Assembly (NCBI GenBank): GCA_015039465.1 | Contig: MU130382.1 | Coordinates: 416,386-480,385, forward strand | Direction: 5' to 3' | Length of the DNA: 64,000 bases | Source of the DNA: Phlegmacium glaucopus | Lineage: Eukaryota; Basidiomycota; Agaricomycetes; Agaricales; Cortinariaceae | In this document: positions 24,351 to 36,749 of the stretch, one piece after another | Layout of the letters: each line of letters begins with the position of its first letter | How positions within the stretch are numbered: the stretch's first letter is position 1 | The notes under the pieces: generated by a model | The model's input: only the letters and a program-made list of their open reading frames with translations | The model's database searches: none | What the model was told of the DNA's origin: nothing | Position numbers and translations under genes: made by a program

Positions 24351-25177
24351 TTTCCGGATGCACAATGTGCACCTGCCCATCAATTGGCCACCAATGACAA
24401 TCTCACACAGGCGTTTGCTGCTCTCGTCAAGATGAAGAATAGCCGCCAGAGAGAAGTTGTGATGCTTATTGTTCATCTGGTATGGATTTTCTGTCAACAC
24501 CTGTTAACTCATCAATGACAGAATCCGCCCCCCGCTGAGCTCACTAAGAAGAAGAATGATGGAAACGAGAGCACTGATTTTGCATACAAGACAGAGGTAC
24601 TCATTGTTCAGGAGAAGCTCAAATGTGCTCATCATGCTGGGCCCAACCAATGGTGCTATGTCAGCCCAGAGAATCCTGCCGAACATGGCAAGCTTGGTCT
24701 TTAGGAGGTCACTTTATGGGCACGGAAACTTGTATGTTTCTTCCATCCTTTATCCCTACAATTCTAATATTCAAGTTCTCACTGACTCTCCTCTAGAAAG
24801 ATGACCCCAACCTTGAGGTCTTTACACTCCCCCACGTCTTCCTGGAGGATTCCTGGTGGATTCCTACCTATTCCGGGAGGATTCCAGGAGGATTCCTACC
24901 ATTCCTGGTAGGAATACCAGGATTCCAGGAGGAATTTTCTACCAGCCAATTCCCCCTGAAATCCCCATTCCTGGCTCTTCCTAATCCAGGAGGATTCCAG
25001 AAGGATTCCTGGTGGATTCCTGGTACTCAAGGAAATTGATACCAGGATTCCCAGAATTCCCTAGGAATCCCTAACACAGAATCCACCTGGAATCCACCCG
25101 GAATCCTGGGAATTCCACAGGGATGAACTCAACTCTTACTTTTAAATATTATTCAAAATTAAAAGAATCATATATAA

Positions 25178-25892
25178 NNNNNNNNNNNNNNNNNNNNNNN
25201 NNNNNNNNNNNNNNNNNNNNNNNNNNNNNNNNNNNNNNNNNNNNNNNNNNNNNNNNNNNNNNNNNNNNNNNNNNNNNNNNNNNNNNNNNNNNNNNNNNNN
25301 NNNNNNNNNNNNNNNNNNNNNNNNNNNNNNNNNNNNNNNNNNNNNNNNNNNNNNNNNNNNNNNNNNNNNNNNNNNNNNNNNNNNNNNNNNNNNNNNNNNN
25401 NNNNNNNNNNNNNNNNNNNNNNNNNNNNNNNNNNNNNNNNNNNNNNNNNNNNNNNNNNNNNNNNNNNNNNNNNNNNNNNNNNNNNNNNNNNNNNNNNNNN
25501 NNNNNNNNNNNNNNNNNNNNNNNNNNNNNNNNNNNNNNNNNNNNNNNNNNNNNNNNNNNNNNNNNNNNNNNNNNNNNNNNNNNNNNNNNNNNNNNNNNNN
25601 NNNNNNNNNNNNNNNNNNNNNNNNNNNNNNNNNNNNNNNNNNNNNNNNNNNNNNNNNNNNNNNNNNNNNNNNNNNNNNNNNNNNNNNNNNNNNNNNNNNN
25701 NNNNNNNNNNNNNNNNNNNNNNNNNNNNNNNNNNNNNNNNNNNNNNNNNNNNNNNNNNNNNNNNNNNNNNNNNNNNNNNNNNNNNNNNNNNNNNNNNNNN
25801 NNNNNNNNNNNNNNNNNNNNNNNNNNNNNNNNNNNNNNNNNNNNNNNNNNNNNNNNNNNNNNNNNNNNNNNNNNNNNNNNNNNNNNNNNNNN
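25178..25892. other. Run of 715 N
   Basis: Unresolved sequence inside a repeat-rich TIR element. ORFs running through it are meaningless. Confidence 0.99.
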
Positions 25893-26312
25893 GCGACGAC
25901 GACCACCACGCACAACCACCACCACCACGCACAACCACCACCACACACAACCACCACCACCACACACAACAACAATGACCCCCCCTCGCTGGGGGGGTTT
26001 TTACTTTTATTACCCGGATAAATACACATGAACGATGGCCGCGACGACGACCAGCACGGACGACGACGACGACCCCCCCCCTCACTGGGGGGTTTTTTAA
26101 TTTTTTATTAGCAAGGTGACTACACGAATGACGGCCGCGACGACAACCAGCACAGACGACGACACCCCCCCTTACCGGGGGGTCTTTTTTTATTTTTTTA
26201 TTCTTTATTTTAATTGACTACGACGACACGTGCGAACAATGATGAACCCCCCTTCATGGGGGGTTTTATATATATATATTTATTACGATTGACAACCCCC
26301 TCATGGGGGTAC
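25893..26312 (+). repeat. Array of five C-run/G-run hairpins followed by T-runs
   Basis: Poly-C then poly-G arms at 25,979-25,997, 26,073-26,092, 26,165-26,182, 26,247-26,263 and 26,296-26,309, each followed by T-rich sequence and separated by a degenerating unit with GACGACGACCAGCAC. The unit is about 95-100 bases in the first copies and shorter later. It borders the N run. Confidence 0.7.
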
Positions 26313-27264
26313 ATTTTTAGTTTTGTTAATAGGTTATTAATAAGTGAATAACATATTATTAATGTGAATTTGTATTTATATAATTTTCAATATATATCTT
26401 ACAATCAAAAAGTCAACAAAAATCAAGGAAAATTTAAATGAAATAATACAAGTCAATGACTTAGCTGATTTCACCAGAATCCACCAGGAATCCACCAGGA
26501 ATACCAGGAATACCAGGAATCCACCAGGAATTAACTAGGAATCCTAGGAATCCACCCGGAATCCACCTGGAATCCATGAGGAATATTCTCATTTATCAGG
26601 AATTCCAGGATTCCTCCAGGATTCCTCCAGGATTCCGGGCAGTCCGGGCGGATTCCTGGAGGAAGACGTGGGGGAGTGTAAAGTTCAGCCAACCTTGACC
26701 GCAATTGTCTTATGCTGCCCAATTGCCTCTCACTCGACAAGCTCCATGAGCGTACAAGTCGCCACATCATCAGAAAATCCACCATCAAGCCAGAGCCAGC
26801 CCCCATTCATGTCCATATCAATAACAACCCCCTTTCTGGGAGCCACACAGCAAACCAGTCATCATCCATGGCACCGGGAATGAAGCATACCCATTCTGCC
26901 ACGGGTATTTCGAGCAATGGTAGTCAAGATGGCGAGTCTCTCCCACTTTCTAACATCCTTGCCGACCCTCCACATCAAGTTCCCAAAGCTCAACCCTTCC
27001 TCAATATGAAGCGGCCCTTGAGGAACATGGAATAGTATATGGTGCAAGTGTTGCTGATTTTGATAGGATCTTTTATATTAGGCTCGGTATGGCTCAGGGT
27101 GCTGTGGGACTATTTTTGAAAGGCGTTCGCAAGGCGGTCAACCAGGAAAAGCGAGAGAGGAAGTTTGCTAAGGAGAATGACAAGGAGAATGGATATAACC
27201 GCTTTGAGAGTATAGAATGCTAAGGAAAATGGATACAAGCGCATTGAAAGTGTAAAAAATTAGT

Positions 27265-28060
27265 TTAGATAACATAAACACAGTTTCTGTACCACCCTAC
27301 TATCTTGTCTGGAGTCATGGACTCAAAAACACCTTCCCACAACATTGCGTAGGGATCAGAAGTAAGATCTCCACTTAGCTCTCCCAATGCAAAATCCCTA
27401 TTTCTGTGAATCCATGCCTTCATTGCAGAAAACCCTTCTTCTATTGGGTTGAAGTCCGGTGAGTAGGCAGGTAGATAGCAAAGTTGTCTACCCCATGCCT
27501 CAACCATTTATTGAAGGTCATCAAAATGGTGAATGCTTGCATTATCAAGGACAAGGACTGAGTTCTTTTCAGGGTAGGGATTCATCTTATCCAAAAGGAT
27601 ATCAATAAACAACCTGAACTCATTGGATGTCCAAGGTCATGTAAGAATATCAAGGTGCAGCACACCATCAAGGGAGATAGTGGGAAGTACTGAGTATCTC
27701 TGTCCATGGACAAGATAGTCATGTCTTGTTGCTCACTGCCCAATTGGTGCCCACGCTTTGAGCTGGTTACTGGTCAATCGGTTACATGCAGCCTCATCAA
27801 GGAACACCAACATCTCTGGAGGGTAGTGTTCCCCAATATCTGCCTGGAACTCAAGTCTGAGTTGTTCATTTTGTTTTCTGGCAGGTCAGGTTATCTTCAA
27901 CAAGAATCAGCCAAATGTACATTGCTGAAACAACCAGTTCTGGCTCACATACTTCCTCATAAATCCTCACCAATATAATGCTCTGGTGATGGTAGTTTCA
28001 TCAATGTCCGTACCATAAGTGGTATAAAGAGCATATTTCATCTCCTTTGCATATATATCT
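27265..28060 (-). pseudogene. DDE_3-type transposase (Tc1/IS630-like endonuclease domain)
   Basis: Minus-strand sequence reads PEMLVFLDEAACN (first D, about 27,790), NSVLVLDNASIHH (second D, about 27,540) and CYLPAYSPDFNPIEEGFSAM (acidic third site, about 27,450), the classic DDE_3 pattern; N-terminal remains reach about 28,060. Stops: TGA at 27,733-35 and 27,637-39 (both explained by CGA to TGA) and TAA at 27,508-10. Inactive. It lies inside the 7.1 kb TIR element, which it may once have served. Confidence 0.8.
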
Positions 28061-28061
28061 G

Positions 28062-29652
28062 GTTTCTGCTCAACGAGACTCTCCAGATACTAAATATATG
28101 GATCATTCGCAAAGGTTATCATTGCACCAGAAATGGTCAGAAATTCAGGTTGTAACCCACCAATACTTCTAATGAAGTCAAAGCCCTGGGCCTCCCATGG
28201 TTCAAAGAACATCTAACAACTTGCCCGGAAGAGTTCCAGGTACTTCGGAGTCAATATGTGGTTCTTTCACATATTCCTGTTGTGTCCTTGATAGCCTTCA
28301 TCAGCAAACTTGGGGTCTGCTTACCAGCACTGGACAGCACCGTACAGCACCATAGTGCCATAGCAAAGGGTCCTTTGTTTACAGCACTGTCAAGTGTCAT
28401 GGTCACACTATGGGGTGCTATATATTTACTATACAGTGCTATATAGGGTAGGGTTAATATTACAATATACTATTCAATCTGAGGCTAGAAAGCTAATGTT
28501 CTGAGTTCACACAAGGATAAGGAAAATTAATATATATATAAATCATATTCAACTATCTACACAGAGTCTGAGTCATATCATATATGTACTACCCATACTA
28601 TCAATAGTAGGTTTGTAAATGAGGTGTTGGATGCTGTTGTGTGTTGAAAACAGGCAGAGGTGGTTGGAGTGTTGAAACGGCCCAAAACAAACCCCTCACA
28701 TCCCATTTGGATGGGGAGGAGGGGCTGGGTAGTTGAAGTTGTCGAAATTGTAGCTAAAAGTAGCAATTTGTTAGTTTTTAAAAAGAACAGTAAGAAATTC
28801 AAAAAACTCCTCACCTTGGTGCTTGGCGCTCAGCGCTCATTGCTGCCTTCTGGGGCTAGGAGGTAGGTATGCAACTCGTTATTTGTTGCTGTTAGTGGTT
28901 GTGGTAGTATGCCGGGGGTGGGTGGGTATCAGATGTACCAAAGCAAACCTATTTTGATGGGGAGGAGCTGAGTAAATGACGAGGCCATAGCTAAGAGTGA
29001 GCATTATTAATTAGTTAAAAAATGATTTTTAAAAAAATAAAACAGGCTTAACATGTGCTGCCCACATAATACATGGTGGTTGAGAGGAGGGTAGACGTGG
29101 CAACAGATGTGCAGTAACAAAGTTGGAGTGACAAAAAAATTCCCATATATGTAAAGATCAACTTTGCGCACGGACTTTGTTTAGGGCTGGTTTATTTAAC
29201 TTAAATGAAAAATGTGTGGCTCTAATGTGACATGGTGACAAAGCTATGCCAGTGTGATATAGTGACAATACACTGCTGGACAGTGCTGGCGCGCGTCACA
29301 TGGATGCTATGAGATGCTATGGAACTATAAGTATGGTGATGTGACTATATGATACTATGGGAAATTATAACTTTGTGTGATGTGACTATGACAAACTATG
29401 GAAAAATCCTGAATTTGCTGATGTTTGCTGTCATTCCTCGGAGGGACATTGTCAAGACCAGCCGTTTTTGCTCTTCAGATATATAGCGGTAGTTTCCAAC
29501 CATTGTATGTGCTGTAGCAATGCAATAGAAAGGAGAATGGACTTATAATTATAATTATTTATGGTCTACAAACATCGCAGTGCAGTAGCTCCACCTGTGG
29601 GAGCGTGTAGCCCGACGCAACCTAGAAAAGGGTGATTGCTCAGGGTGCCTTT
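28062..29652. other. Element interior without a supported gene
   Basis: 28,310-28,440 and 29,210-29,400 contain similar short motifs (CACTGGACAGCAC, CTATGGGGTGCTAT) and could be subterminal repeats of another inserted element. 28,660-28,760 and 28,900-28,990 resemble each other. Nothing codes convincingly. Confidence 0.35.
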
Positions 29653-29733
29653 CTAAAAGTAGTTGTTTGGTGTAAACATAGGCAGAGCTAGGAAATATGT
29701 AAACCTGCCTACATTTTTGCAGGTAGCTGTAAA

Positions 29734-30230
29734 CCTGACCAATGATGACCGGGCATGAGAGACGCAGAGGGTTTTATTTGTATGACTTACTCATATATAG
29801 ATTGATGCTATTTCAACTCCACGCTCCCTCTTTCTCGCTTGCGGCCTCCCTCCTTGAATACAACAACTATGTCATAGCAATATATACAGTAGTTAACTAT
29901 AACCTCGGCAACGATGCTTGCAACAGTTTTCAGATTCTGATGGATTACTCCACATTGGCTCCAATTCATCATATGGATGATGGATCTCAAACGGATCTAT
30001 GTAGAATTTACACTAAATTGTCTGTCACCAAGATTTTCATGCCTTTAGCAAGTTCAATCTTCCAAGACAGATCTTTTTGTTTTCTTCTCTTTTCTTTCTT
30101 CCTTTGCCTTGCTACCGCTCGACCCATGTCAACTCTTGACCACCAACGGTATTTTCAATTGTGCAGACAAACAAATGTTGCCCCAACTGTTCACACCATC
30201 GCCATGCTGCGCCGTCATTCCCCAACTTCC
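29734..30230. repeat. Upstream repeat of family copy 4
   Basis: 30,040-30,220 is similar to 49,575-49,760 (CATGCCTTTAG.., CACCATCGCCATGCTGC), so the duplicated unit of the family reaches well upstream of the promoter. An open frame at 29,742-30,251 runs through it but is not conserved at 49.6 kb. Confidence 0.45.
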
Positions 30231-30490
30231 TCGACATATTTTGAAAATTGAAAGAATCTCACCGACACATTGCATTTGCATTGCATAAGGTCCCACCAAT
30301 TTGTCACGGTGGACTTCGATTGTCCACGACTGTAAAGCAATCACAATACTTTCATATGACCATGACATGGAAGGCGATGATTATATGTGGACCGAGGTAG
30401 GGCTGTGTCTACAGAGTAGGTTTATAACAGTCGTCGAGGAGGATTGTCCATCCTCATCCCACCTCAATTGGCCCTTGCAAGCCTCCAGCA

Positions 30491-31265
30491 ATGTCATCAC
30501 AGGCCACTGAGAGGCTGCGTCATCGTGGACGCCTAAAGGCCCCAAACATACCTGTATCAATATTGCTTGATAACTTTGTCGAGTCCTCCTCACCTCATCC
30601 TCCTGAAATTGCTCCAGTATTCAACACAATGACTAGAATTTGGGCCGCCAGTGCTATCATTGATAGTATTCAAAGAGATAAGGTATATCACATTCTTCTA
30701 AGGCAAAATATGTCTCGGTTTGATAATTGTCACTCTAACTTTAGGAAGAAAATTCACATTTACCTACTGCCATGTTGGACAGAGTATCCCCTCTCTCAAA
30801 ATTGCTATGGGAAGAGATTTTACTGCTCCTTCAAGTTCCATCCACCATCCCATCCCTTCAAAGCTCCTTGACAAAATATGAGCTGTAAGTGGATATATTT
30901 GACTATATATCAACCGTGCTTCCTTAAAATTATGTACATACTACATAGTATCTTGGTCGAGATTGAACAAATTCTGAGCTCAAATGATCCTCTGCGGATG
31001 TCAGACGACACGATTGATCGTCAACTGGACGATTTTATGGTTCAGTTCCAGGTATGGTTTGACTTGCTGTAACTTGATTGCTGCTGATCTGTCTGAATCA
31101 TAGGAATCATTGAATCCTCTGAAATGCACTATTAGCCAACGAAACTCGCTGAATGCAATGCGCAAGTTTACTCAGAATATATATGATACTTTTGAATGCT
31201 CACCGTTCTACAGATTTCTTCCAGAATTCTCATCACTTTCTCATCTCTGGGGGAAACTTCAGTAG
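30491..31265 (+). CDS. Unnamed four-exon family, copy 4 (198 aa)
   Basis: Exons 30,491-30,682, 30,745-30,884, 30,949-31,051 and 31,104-31,265. The joined frame is open and ends TAG. It begins MSSQATERLRHRGRLKAP and has the same blocks as copy 1 (RIWAASAIIDSIQRDK; LDRVSPLSKLLWEEILLL; DTIDRQLDDFMVQFQ; LWGKLQ at the end), with a two-residue insertion in exon 2. TATA-like GTTTATAAC at 30,420. No function assigned. Retention of the frame in spite of many silent and indel differences from copies 1 and 5 suggests selection at some time. Confidence 0.65.
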
Positions 31266-32620
31266 CAATCCAGTGGTTCATAATCTAGTGTTGCGAGAGC
31301 AATCTGTAGGTTCTTCCTCTTTTCCTTTTGGCAGCAGATTCATGTGTCTAATATCACATATTTTGTTGCAGCATAAAATTCTTCGAGTACTTTATATCCA
31401 ATGTGGCGTTTTATTTGGCTAAGCGGGTCACAATCGACCTTTGGAAGATTCTAGACAGTGGAGTTGAACTCAATCACGCAAGGCCTCCATGATTACTTTG
31501 GTTTCCTGTCTTCGGTCTTCATATGGAAGTTTGGCTGTGTTCCTGCATAGGTGAAAAACGACTATTCCTAATATTTTCCTTTTTTATTGGCAGTATTTAT
31601 ACCTCTTTGACAAATCGCTCGGAGGTCAATTTGTCATCAATGTGCCTTAGTACGCTCTCTCACTTCACTAATTAATATTAATATTATTATTATTATTGTT
31701 ATTAGGTTTCAGTTATGTACCTTGTATCATATAACCTTATTAGTACACAAACTGTGACTACTAGTATAGTAGATGGGACCCTAATTTAAGCTTTGAAGCC
31801 ACTTTTCTGACACTTTTCAATGATGAGCATTTTCAATAGGGCTGCGCACTGTCACCGTGAACCATACTGTCCGAGCCTTTTCCCCTCTTCTCCCCTAATA
31901 AGAGCTATGTAGTTCGGATGTATGCTATGGCGGATTCCATATTCAAATCAAGGGGCTGGCAGAACAGGCCCATCAGGAAAATAACATGCTGCTAGGCTCA
32001 CTGTAAGTGCTGGAAAGTGCTAGCCTCACTAGAGTCACTAGGGCTAGTTTCAAAATTTTGTAAGTACTCCAGACCAGTCTACTAGGTCTAGCACTTCTAT
32101 CCCAGAGTACCCAATTTACTGATCTTGTACACATTTGAATCCCACAATGCTTTCAGGGGGGCAACTTATTTATTATATTATCACAACACAGAACCAAGTG
32201 AGGAAAGTGTAACCTGCTAACATAAAGGAAGAATGATAGACTAATAGATGATTTCATGAGAATGGTGATCTGCAAAATGATTGACATAGTAACCTGCAAA
32301 CGCATCAAGAGAATAACAGTAATCAAAGTTAATTGGTAAGAATTTATGTCCAAAAATGGGCAGGAGATGCGCCCCATGTAGAATGGAGTCAAGATGAATC
32401 ACTGAACACAACTGCTGACCCTGTTGGATATCTGGACAAACCTTTCACATTCCTGTATCACTATCGCACGATCGACCCATTCTTGAGAACCACTTGACAA
32501 GGCTACATGCATATTCTTTACTGTTGTGTGTGAATGAGAAGAACAACTGCACACGTGCAATATTCATCCCACACATCCCAGGCTTATCTTCATGCTCAAC
32601 CACAAAAACACAATCCCAGC
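31266..32620. other. Downstream repeat of copy 4, then unassigned sequence
   Basis: 31,266-31,640 is the conserved downstream part of the family unit, ending in the GACAAAT/ATTTGTC hairpin. 31,715-31,925 is the repeat shared with 9.9-10.2 kb. 31,940-32,620 shows no gene. Confidence 0.45.
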
Positions 32621-32633
32621 GCAGTGCTTTCCC

Positions 32634-35600
32634 TCACCACAGTGGACAAGATTGGATATGTTCTCGGCGCATGCCACGAAGGCCACATTCATCGCTTGGG
32701 GCAAAAAAAGAGGCAACAGCTGAGTGAAAGACCGAGATCTTGCTTGAAATCACTGGGCAGTCTTCAAGGCTAACATCATCAGATGTGACACTGGAGTTTT
32801 TGTTGAGTTGGTCAAACAGGAAACGGCAAGCTAGTGCAGGTAGTTGAGGCTGATTGATATGAGCAGCGAGTGCCTCCAGAGAATGTGGATAATGAACTAG
32901 AAAGTATATCAATGAAAGGTTAGACAGTACAATAGAAAATAGACATACTTCGAGTCCGGGCAAGTGTTACATTGCCCATTACCATCCCCACTTGCGCAGG
33001 GCCCAAAGGACCAACTACTGGTTGCTCAGCTTCCTCCCCCTCTGCGTCAGCATCATCCCTATTCTCCCATCCCACCGTAGGTGCTGAGCTTGGCATGCCT
33101 AGAGGTTGTGGATTCTTGGGATCCAACATGCCATGGTTAACAAAATCAACCCTTGCCGCAGCCAATTTGTCTAGCCGCTGGTTAGTTACAAGCATCTGGC
33201 CAAGGGCTTTGTAATGACTGGAGTGATGCCAGGGCTTCTTGACAGCGGTGATATGCCAGGACTCTGTGATGGAGGAGCAAACCCCTCCTGGGGCTCCAAA
33301 TTCCTCAATGAGATGGTGGTAGTGGGAGAGAGAGTGTTTCTGCAGTAGCGAGAAGCCAGTTGGCTGAACACCTAATGTGCGAAACACTTCCCGAAGTCTG
33401 TAAAACTTTGTGAGCGCTGTGTCAAAGGCTTGGAGTGCCGCATGGTCAAAATCAGCATGACGGGCAATGTAGCAAATGTACAGGAAAGAGGATATGGCTT
33501 GAGTCATCTCCGAAGGAATATGACCAGCAATAGCTGACACATAAACCTGTGAAATTTTCAACATGAATGACTGGAACTTGGGTGAAAGTAATCTTTAACA
33601 CACCTTCATCAATGCTTTTGAATCATCACCTGTCCATTGTTTGAAGTGACGGCCATGTGGAAATTGACAAAGGTTTGGGAAGAGAGGAGCTGCTGCGATT
33701 CTATACCCAGAATGTGTTATCCATCAATCATTTATAATAAGATTTGGAAATGAATGGAAGGGGACAAACCGCCTATCAATGTCATCAAGAATTTTGTTTC
33801 CTCGTGCTTCTCCATGTTCGAGAACCAGGTATTCACCCACCCAGGTAACGAGGTGGTCCTTGAAGGTCCCCTTTATCACTTGATGAAGCAGATTGGGTGT
33901 TAATATCTCGTATATGTTGGCTCGTGGAAAGTCATGGGGCTGGTTCAGAGTCAGAACTGAGGGACGTAAGGAGTAACCAGTTTACATACCAAAATATCAT
34001 CATCAATTCCATACTCATCCCACAAGGTCTTGGAATTCAGCATGTCCAGTAACTCATCTGTGAATGCTCACGTTTGACAACCACAAAGCCCATCTAGCCT
34101 GAGACAGTCCCTGCAAGTGTGACCTGCTCAGGATAATCGGCAATAAAAGCCGCAAGATTGTAAATAATTTTTCGGTAGTGCCCATCAGGACAACAATGAA
34201 TCACAGGCTCTGTCATGCCTGGATGTAGTGGCTTGAGTATTGTTGCAAGCGTGGCATGGTACAATTGGTGTTTGAACTTTCAAAATGAGGGGTCATTGTT
34301 GTATTTTCAGTCACCTAAAATATTATAAGGCATAGTGTATCAGGGTAAATGAATCCACATACTCTTCGGTATTGCCAGAAACCCAACTGGGACAACGGCG
34401 TTGCGATGCACACAACGAACTGTGTTGTGGACATTCCCAATTGAAAGGTATAGCGGATGATATTCCACATGTCCTGTTGCCACTGATACTGTGGTTTTGT
34501 CCGCACCCAGGATTATGGGGCGATACATTGCACCTTGCGTTGTTGCATCCGCATCATATATCTCAGTCCAAAGGCAGTTTTCACATGAGTTTATTATGGA
34601 AAAAAAAAAAAAATCACCAGACTCACTGCGTGTCTCCAGGAAAAGTTTCCGGACATAAACTCATTCCACCTCCTCTGGCCAGCCTTGTCGAGGTCAACAT
34701 AAGGAGCATAATCAAACTGGCCATCAAAATCCGGATTATTGAGCATATTCCGGACAATGGGATCTGGGTCTCGGAACCAGACTTCATAATCTTCAAGTTG
34801 CCAGCCAGGTGCATTTGGACAGAGTTCACCAGCATAAGAGGTCATGAACGATTTCCATGGTGCATCCCCATGTTTGATGTTATCAATAGTCGCATACATA
34901 TGTTCATACGATGAAAATGAACCCAAATCGTCGTGCTTTGCTATATTCAGTGCCCAGAGATCCAAAAGAATGTCTATATTTCCTGCTGACATTTCCTCCT
35001 GCCGGTAAAGAAAGTCGCCAATGAGGAATTGAACCTCGTCCTCAAACGGCTCCCAGTCATCTGGGCCTGGGTTAGACCTGGGGGGAGGTGGTGTCCTCTC
35101 AGGCAAAATTTCACCCCTTGCGTCACAAGGCGTTCCTGGAAATCGTAAGGATGGTCAAAAGATGAGGATAAATCATTATTTGAAAATAAAACTCACCCGT
35201 CAACCAAGGGTGGAAATTCTTTTTGGGCTGTGCTGGGTGTGGCAAAGAACACTCCGTGAGCGTTGGAGATGGCAGGTGGGGGATATCTGGGCTTGAAACA
35301 TTGAGTGGGGGTGGCGATAATGGCATGGGGGATTCAGAACCGTGGGGAGAGCCTGGAGGTGGTGTTACAATGTTGTGGTTTGTATGACATGTGCGAATGT
35401 GGTAAGTACGTCTGGCTTGACTTTGGAATTGCTTTGAACAGCCTTGCTCACGCAAGGGACAGAAAAACTTGAAGAGGTGGTTGGCCTTCATCAGAGGTTG
35501 GGGACAACAGAGGGTTGAAACGCAAATTGGGGCATCAAGAGCCCAAAATTGCATCAAGACTACGCTGCATGTGATCCATTCTGGAAAATAGTGTGGGATG

Positions 35601-35640
35601 CGTGCATACGGTTGCAGAGAAATGAGTGAAACGTCCATGG
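32634..35640 (-). pseudogene. Plavaka-type transposase
   Basis: Transposase of the fungal Plavaka group (CACTA-related). Pieces read 5-prime to 3-prime on the minus strand: a zinc-finger N-terminus FFCPLREQGCSKQFQSQART-like with H-x-C-H (about 35,470), DWEPFEDEVQFLIGDFLYRQ (35,050), WFRDPDPIVRNMLNNPDF (34,770), ILGADKTTVSVATGHVEYHP (34,510) with GNVHNTVRCVHRNAVVPVGF, PGGVCSSITESWHITAVKKP (33,270), and ISVFHSAVASFFAPSDECGL (32,700). Frames change repeatedly between them; some changes are introns but others look like lesions (the core after GFLAIPK is broken). Terminal repeats were not found. Confidence 0.8.
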
Positions 35641-36749
35641 CATGTGACCCATTGCAGAAAATAGCATCATGGGCATACAGTCGCTGAGAAATAAGTGCTG
35701 CCGTCTGTGGCCGGGTGTGGGATGAAAGTATGGAGGACAGTGTACGTTGGGGAGACTAGAACGCAAGATATGAGTATAAATTCTTGCTAAGTATACAGCT
35801 ACAAACGGTAGCGAGGCATTTACCTGAGTGTAATCTTCTTTTTGGCCTTTCCAAGCCAATCTTTGATCACTCAGAAAGTGCTCACTCCATCAGGCTGAAG
35901 CAGAAAAGATTAGATGATGCGCAATAAGGCTGAGAGATAGACAAATGTTACCAAAGTGAAGGGCAATCAAAGCGAAGGGCAATCAAAGCGAAGGGCAAGG
36001 ATGGGAGAGTCTGAAGTCATGTGAGATATAGTGAAGCTAGATGAGTGAGAGACACTTACGCAAGGTACCGATGTCTTAGCAAACAAACACGTTGAGATCA
36101 CATGCAATAACACGTTGAGATCAGCTGATCTGACATTCCGATTATCAACTTGTTGTTCTTATGCTTTCCACAAATCTCATCCACCTTTCCCCCCCACCAA
36201 CTCCCCTACTCACTGTCTCCTCTACTCGCTGTCTCTGAAACTTGATCTGCTCGTCAACAAGTTATGTGCCTCAGCACAACTACCCGAAGTATGTGAACAA
36301 CTGATTTTGGCATCATATGTGTTCCATTCAATTTCTTTCCTTCACTTAGTAACATCACGATGCATCTTGATTGTCATCGCCATTGGATCCGGTTACAGTC
36401 TTTATCATTGCATTCATATCCCATCGCCATAGGTCTGACATCCAACTAATTAACCAATGGCCATCTACACTTTGCCCCTCAAAAAGGCTTCTGCATCATT
36501 TGGTATGACTACTTGTTGATACTAGTATGCAGTTTCAGGCTCACAACTAACTTATAGTTCAAACTTGGCCTCCTTATGCAATTCCCAAGGTGGCAAATCA
36601 CGGGGGATAGAGCGGGTGTAATGATAACAACAAGGGGTTGAAATGTATGTCCAATTTTTGACTGCAAAATTTAGCCTTTCTGACAACCCCCGTAAAGTGT
36701 TTCCGTCCTTTCATTCTCAAACTCTCAACCTCATTACACCCATCCCACC
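35641..36749. other. Region without a recognised gene
   Basis: Between the Plavaka gene and the DUF6532-like gene, which diverge here. It probably contains the promoters of both. GGGTGTAATGA (36,614) and TCATTACACCC (36,730) form a short inverted pair just before the second gene. Confidence 0.35.

Larger units (their letters stand above)
24821..26682 (+). mobile_element. 1.86 kb TIR element with TTTACACTCCCCCACGTCTTCC ends
   Basis: The first 23-24 bases match the inverse of the right end perfectly. Subterminal regions are packed with AGGATTCC/CCAGGAATCC repeats (24,840-25,120 and 26,470-26,660). Flanks are GTC (left) and GTT (right). The inside has a run of N and a hairpin array. It splits an element gene between WARKLKDDPNLE and its continuation. 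Confidence 0.75.
22810..27236 (+). pseudogene. Unrecognised plus-strand element gene, split by insertions
   Basis: Coding-like pieces in order: VDVDDPYALPVIPK (22,845), GGMAAFLLGLGPMLPP then TGA (23,030-32) PEEVAVAVANCMIDGLDG, NLTQAFAALVKMKNSRQREV (24,400), VQEKLKCAHHAGPNQWCYVS to WARKLKDDPNLE (24,603-24,815), and after the 24,821-26,682 element LSLDKLHERTSRHIIRKS and IVYGASVADFDRIFYIRLGM to about 27,236. A cysteine/histidine pattern (C-x3-H and W-C) suggests a nucleic-acid-binding domain. Two in-frame stops, one of CGA to TGA type. Function not assigned. Confidence 0.45.
22643..29733 (+). mobile_element. 7.1 kb TIR element with 82-base ends
   Basis: 22,643-22,724 and 29,653-29,733 are near-perfect inverted repeats beginning TTTACAGCTACCTGCAAAAA. 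I see no clear target duplication. Inside are a decayed plus-strand gene (22.8-27.2 kb), a decayed minus-strand DDE endonuclease (27.3-28.1 kb) and two further repeat elements. A large autonomous-type DNA transposon later hit by other insertions is the simplest reading. Confidence 0.7.

Noticed and set aside
25123..26085. Long ORFs of about 300 codons on both strands
   Set aside because: They consist mostly of N and of repeats; nothing can be translated reliably.
25979..26309. Rho-independent terminators
   Set aside because: The shape fits, but the window is fungal, there is no operon, and the hairpins form a tandem repeat inside a transposon.
29742..30251. 169-codon ORF upstream of family copy 4
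   Set aside because: It overlaps repeat sequence shared with 49.6 kb, where the frame is not preserved, and has no known domain.
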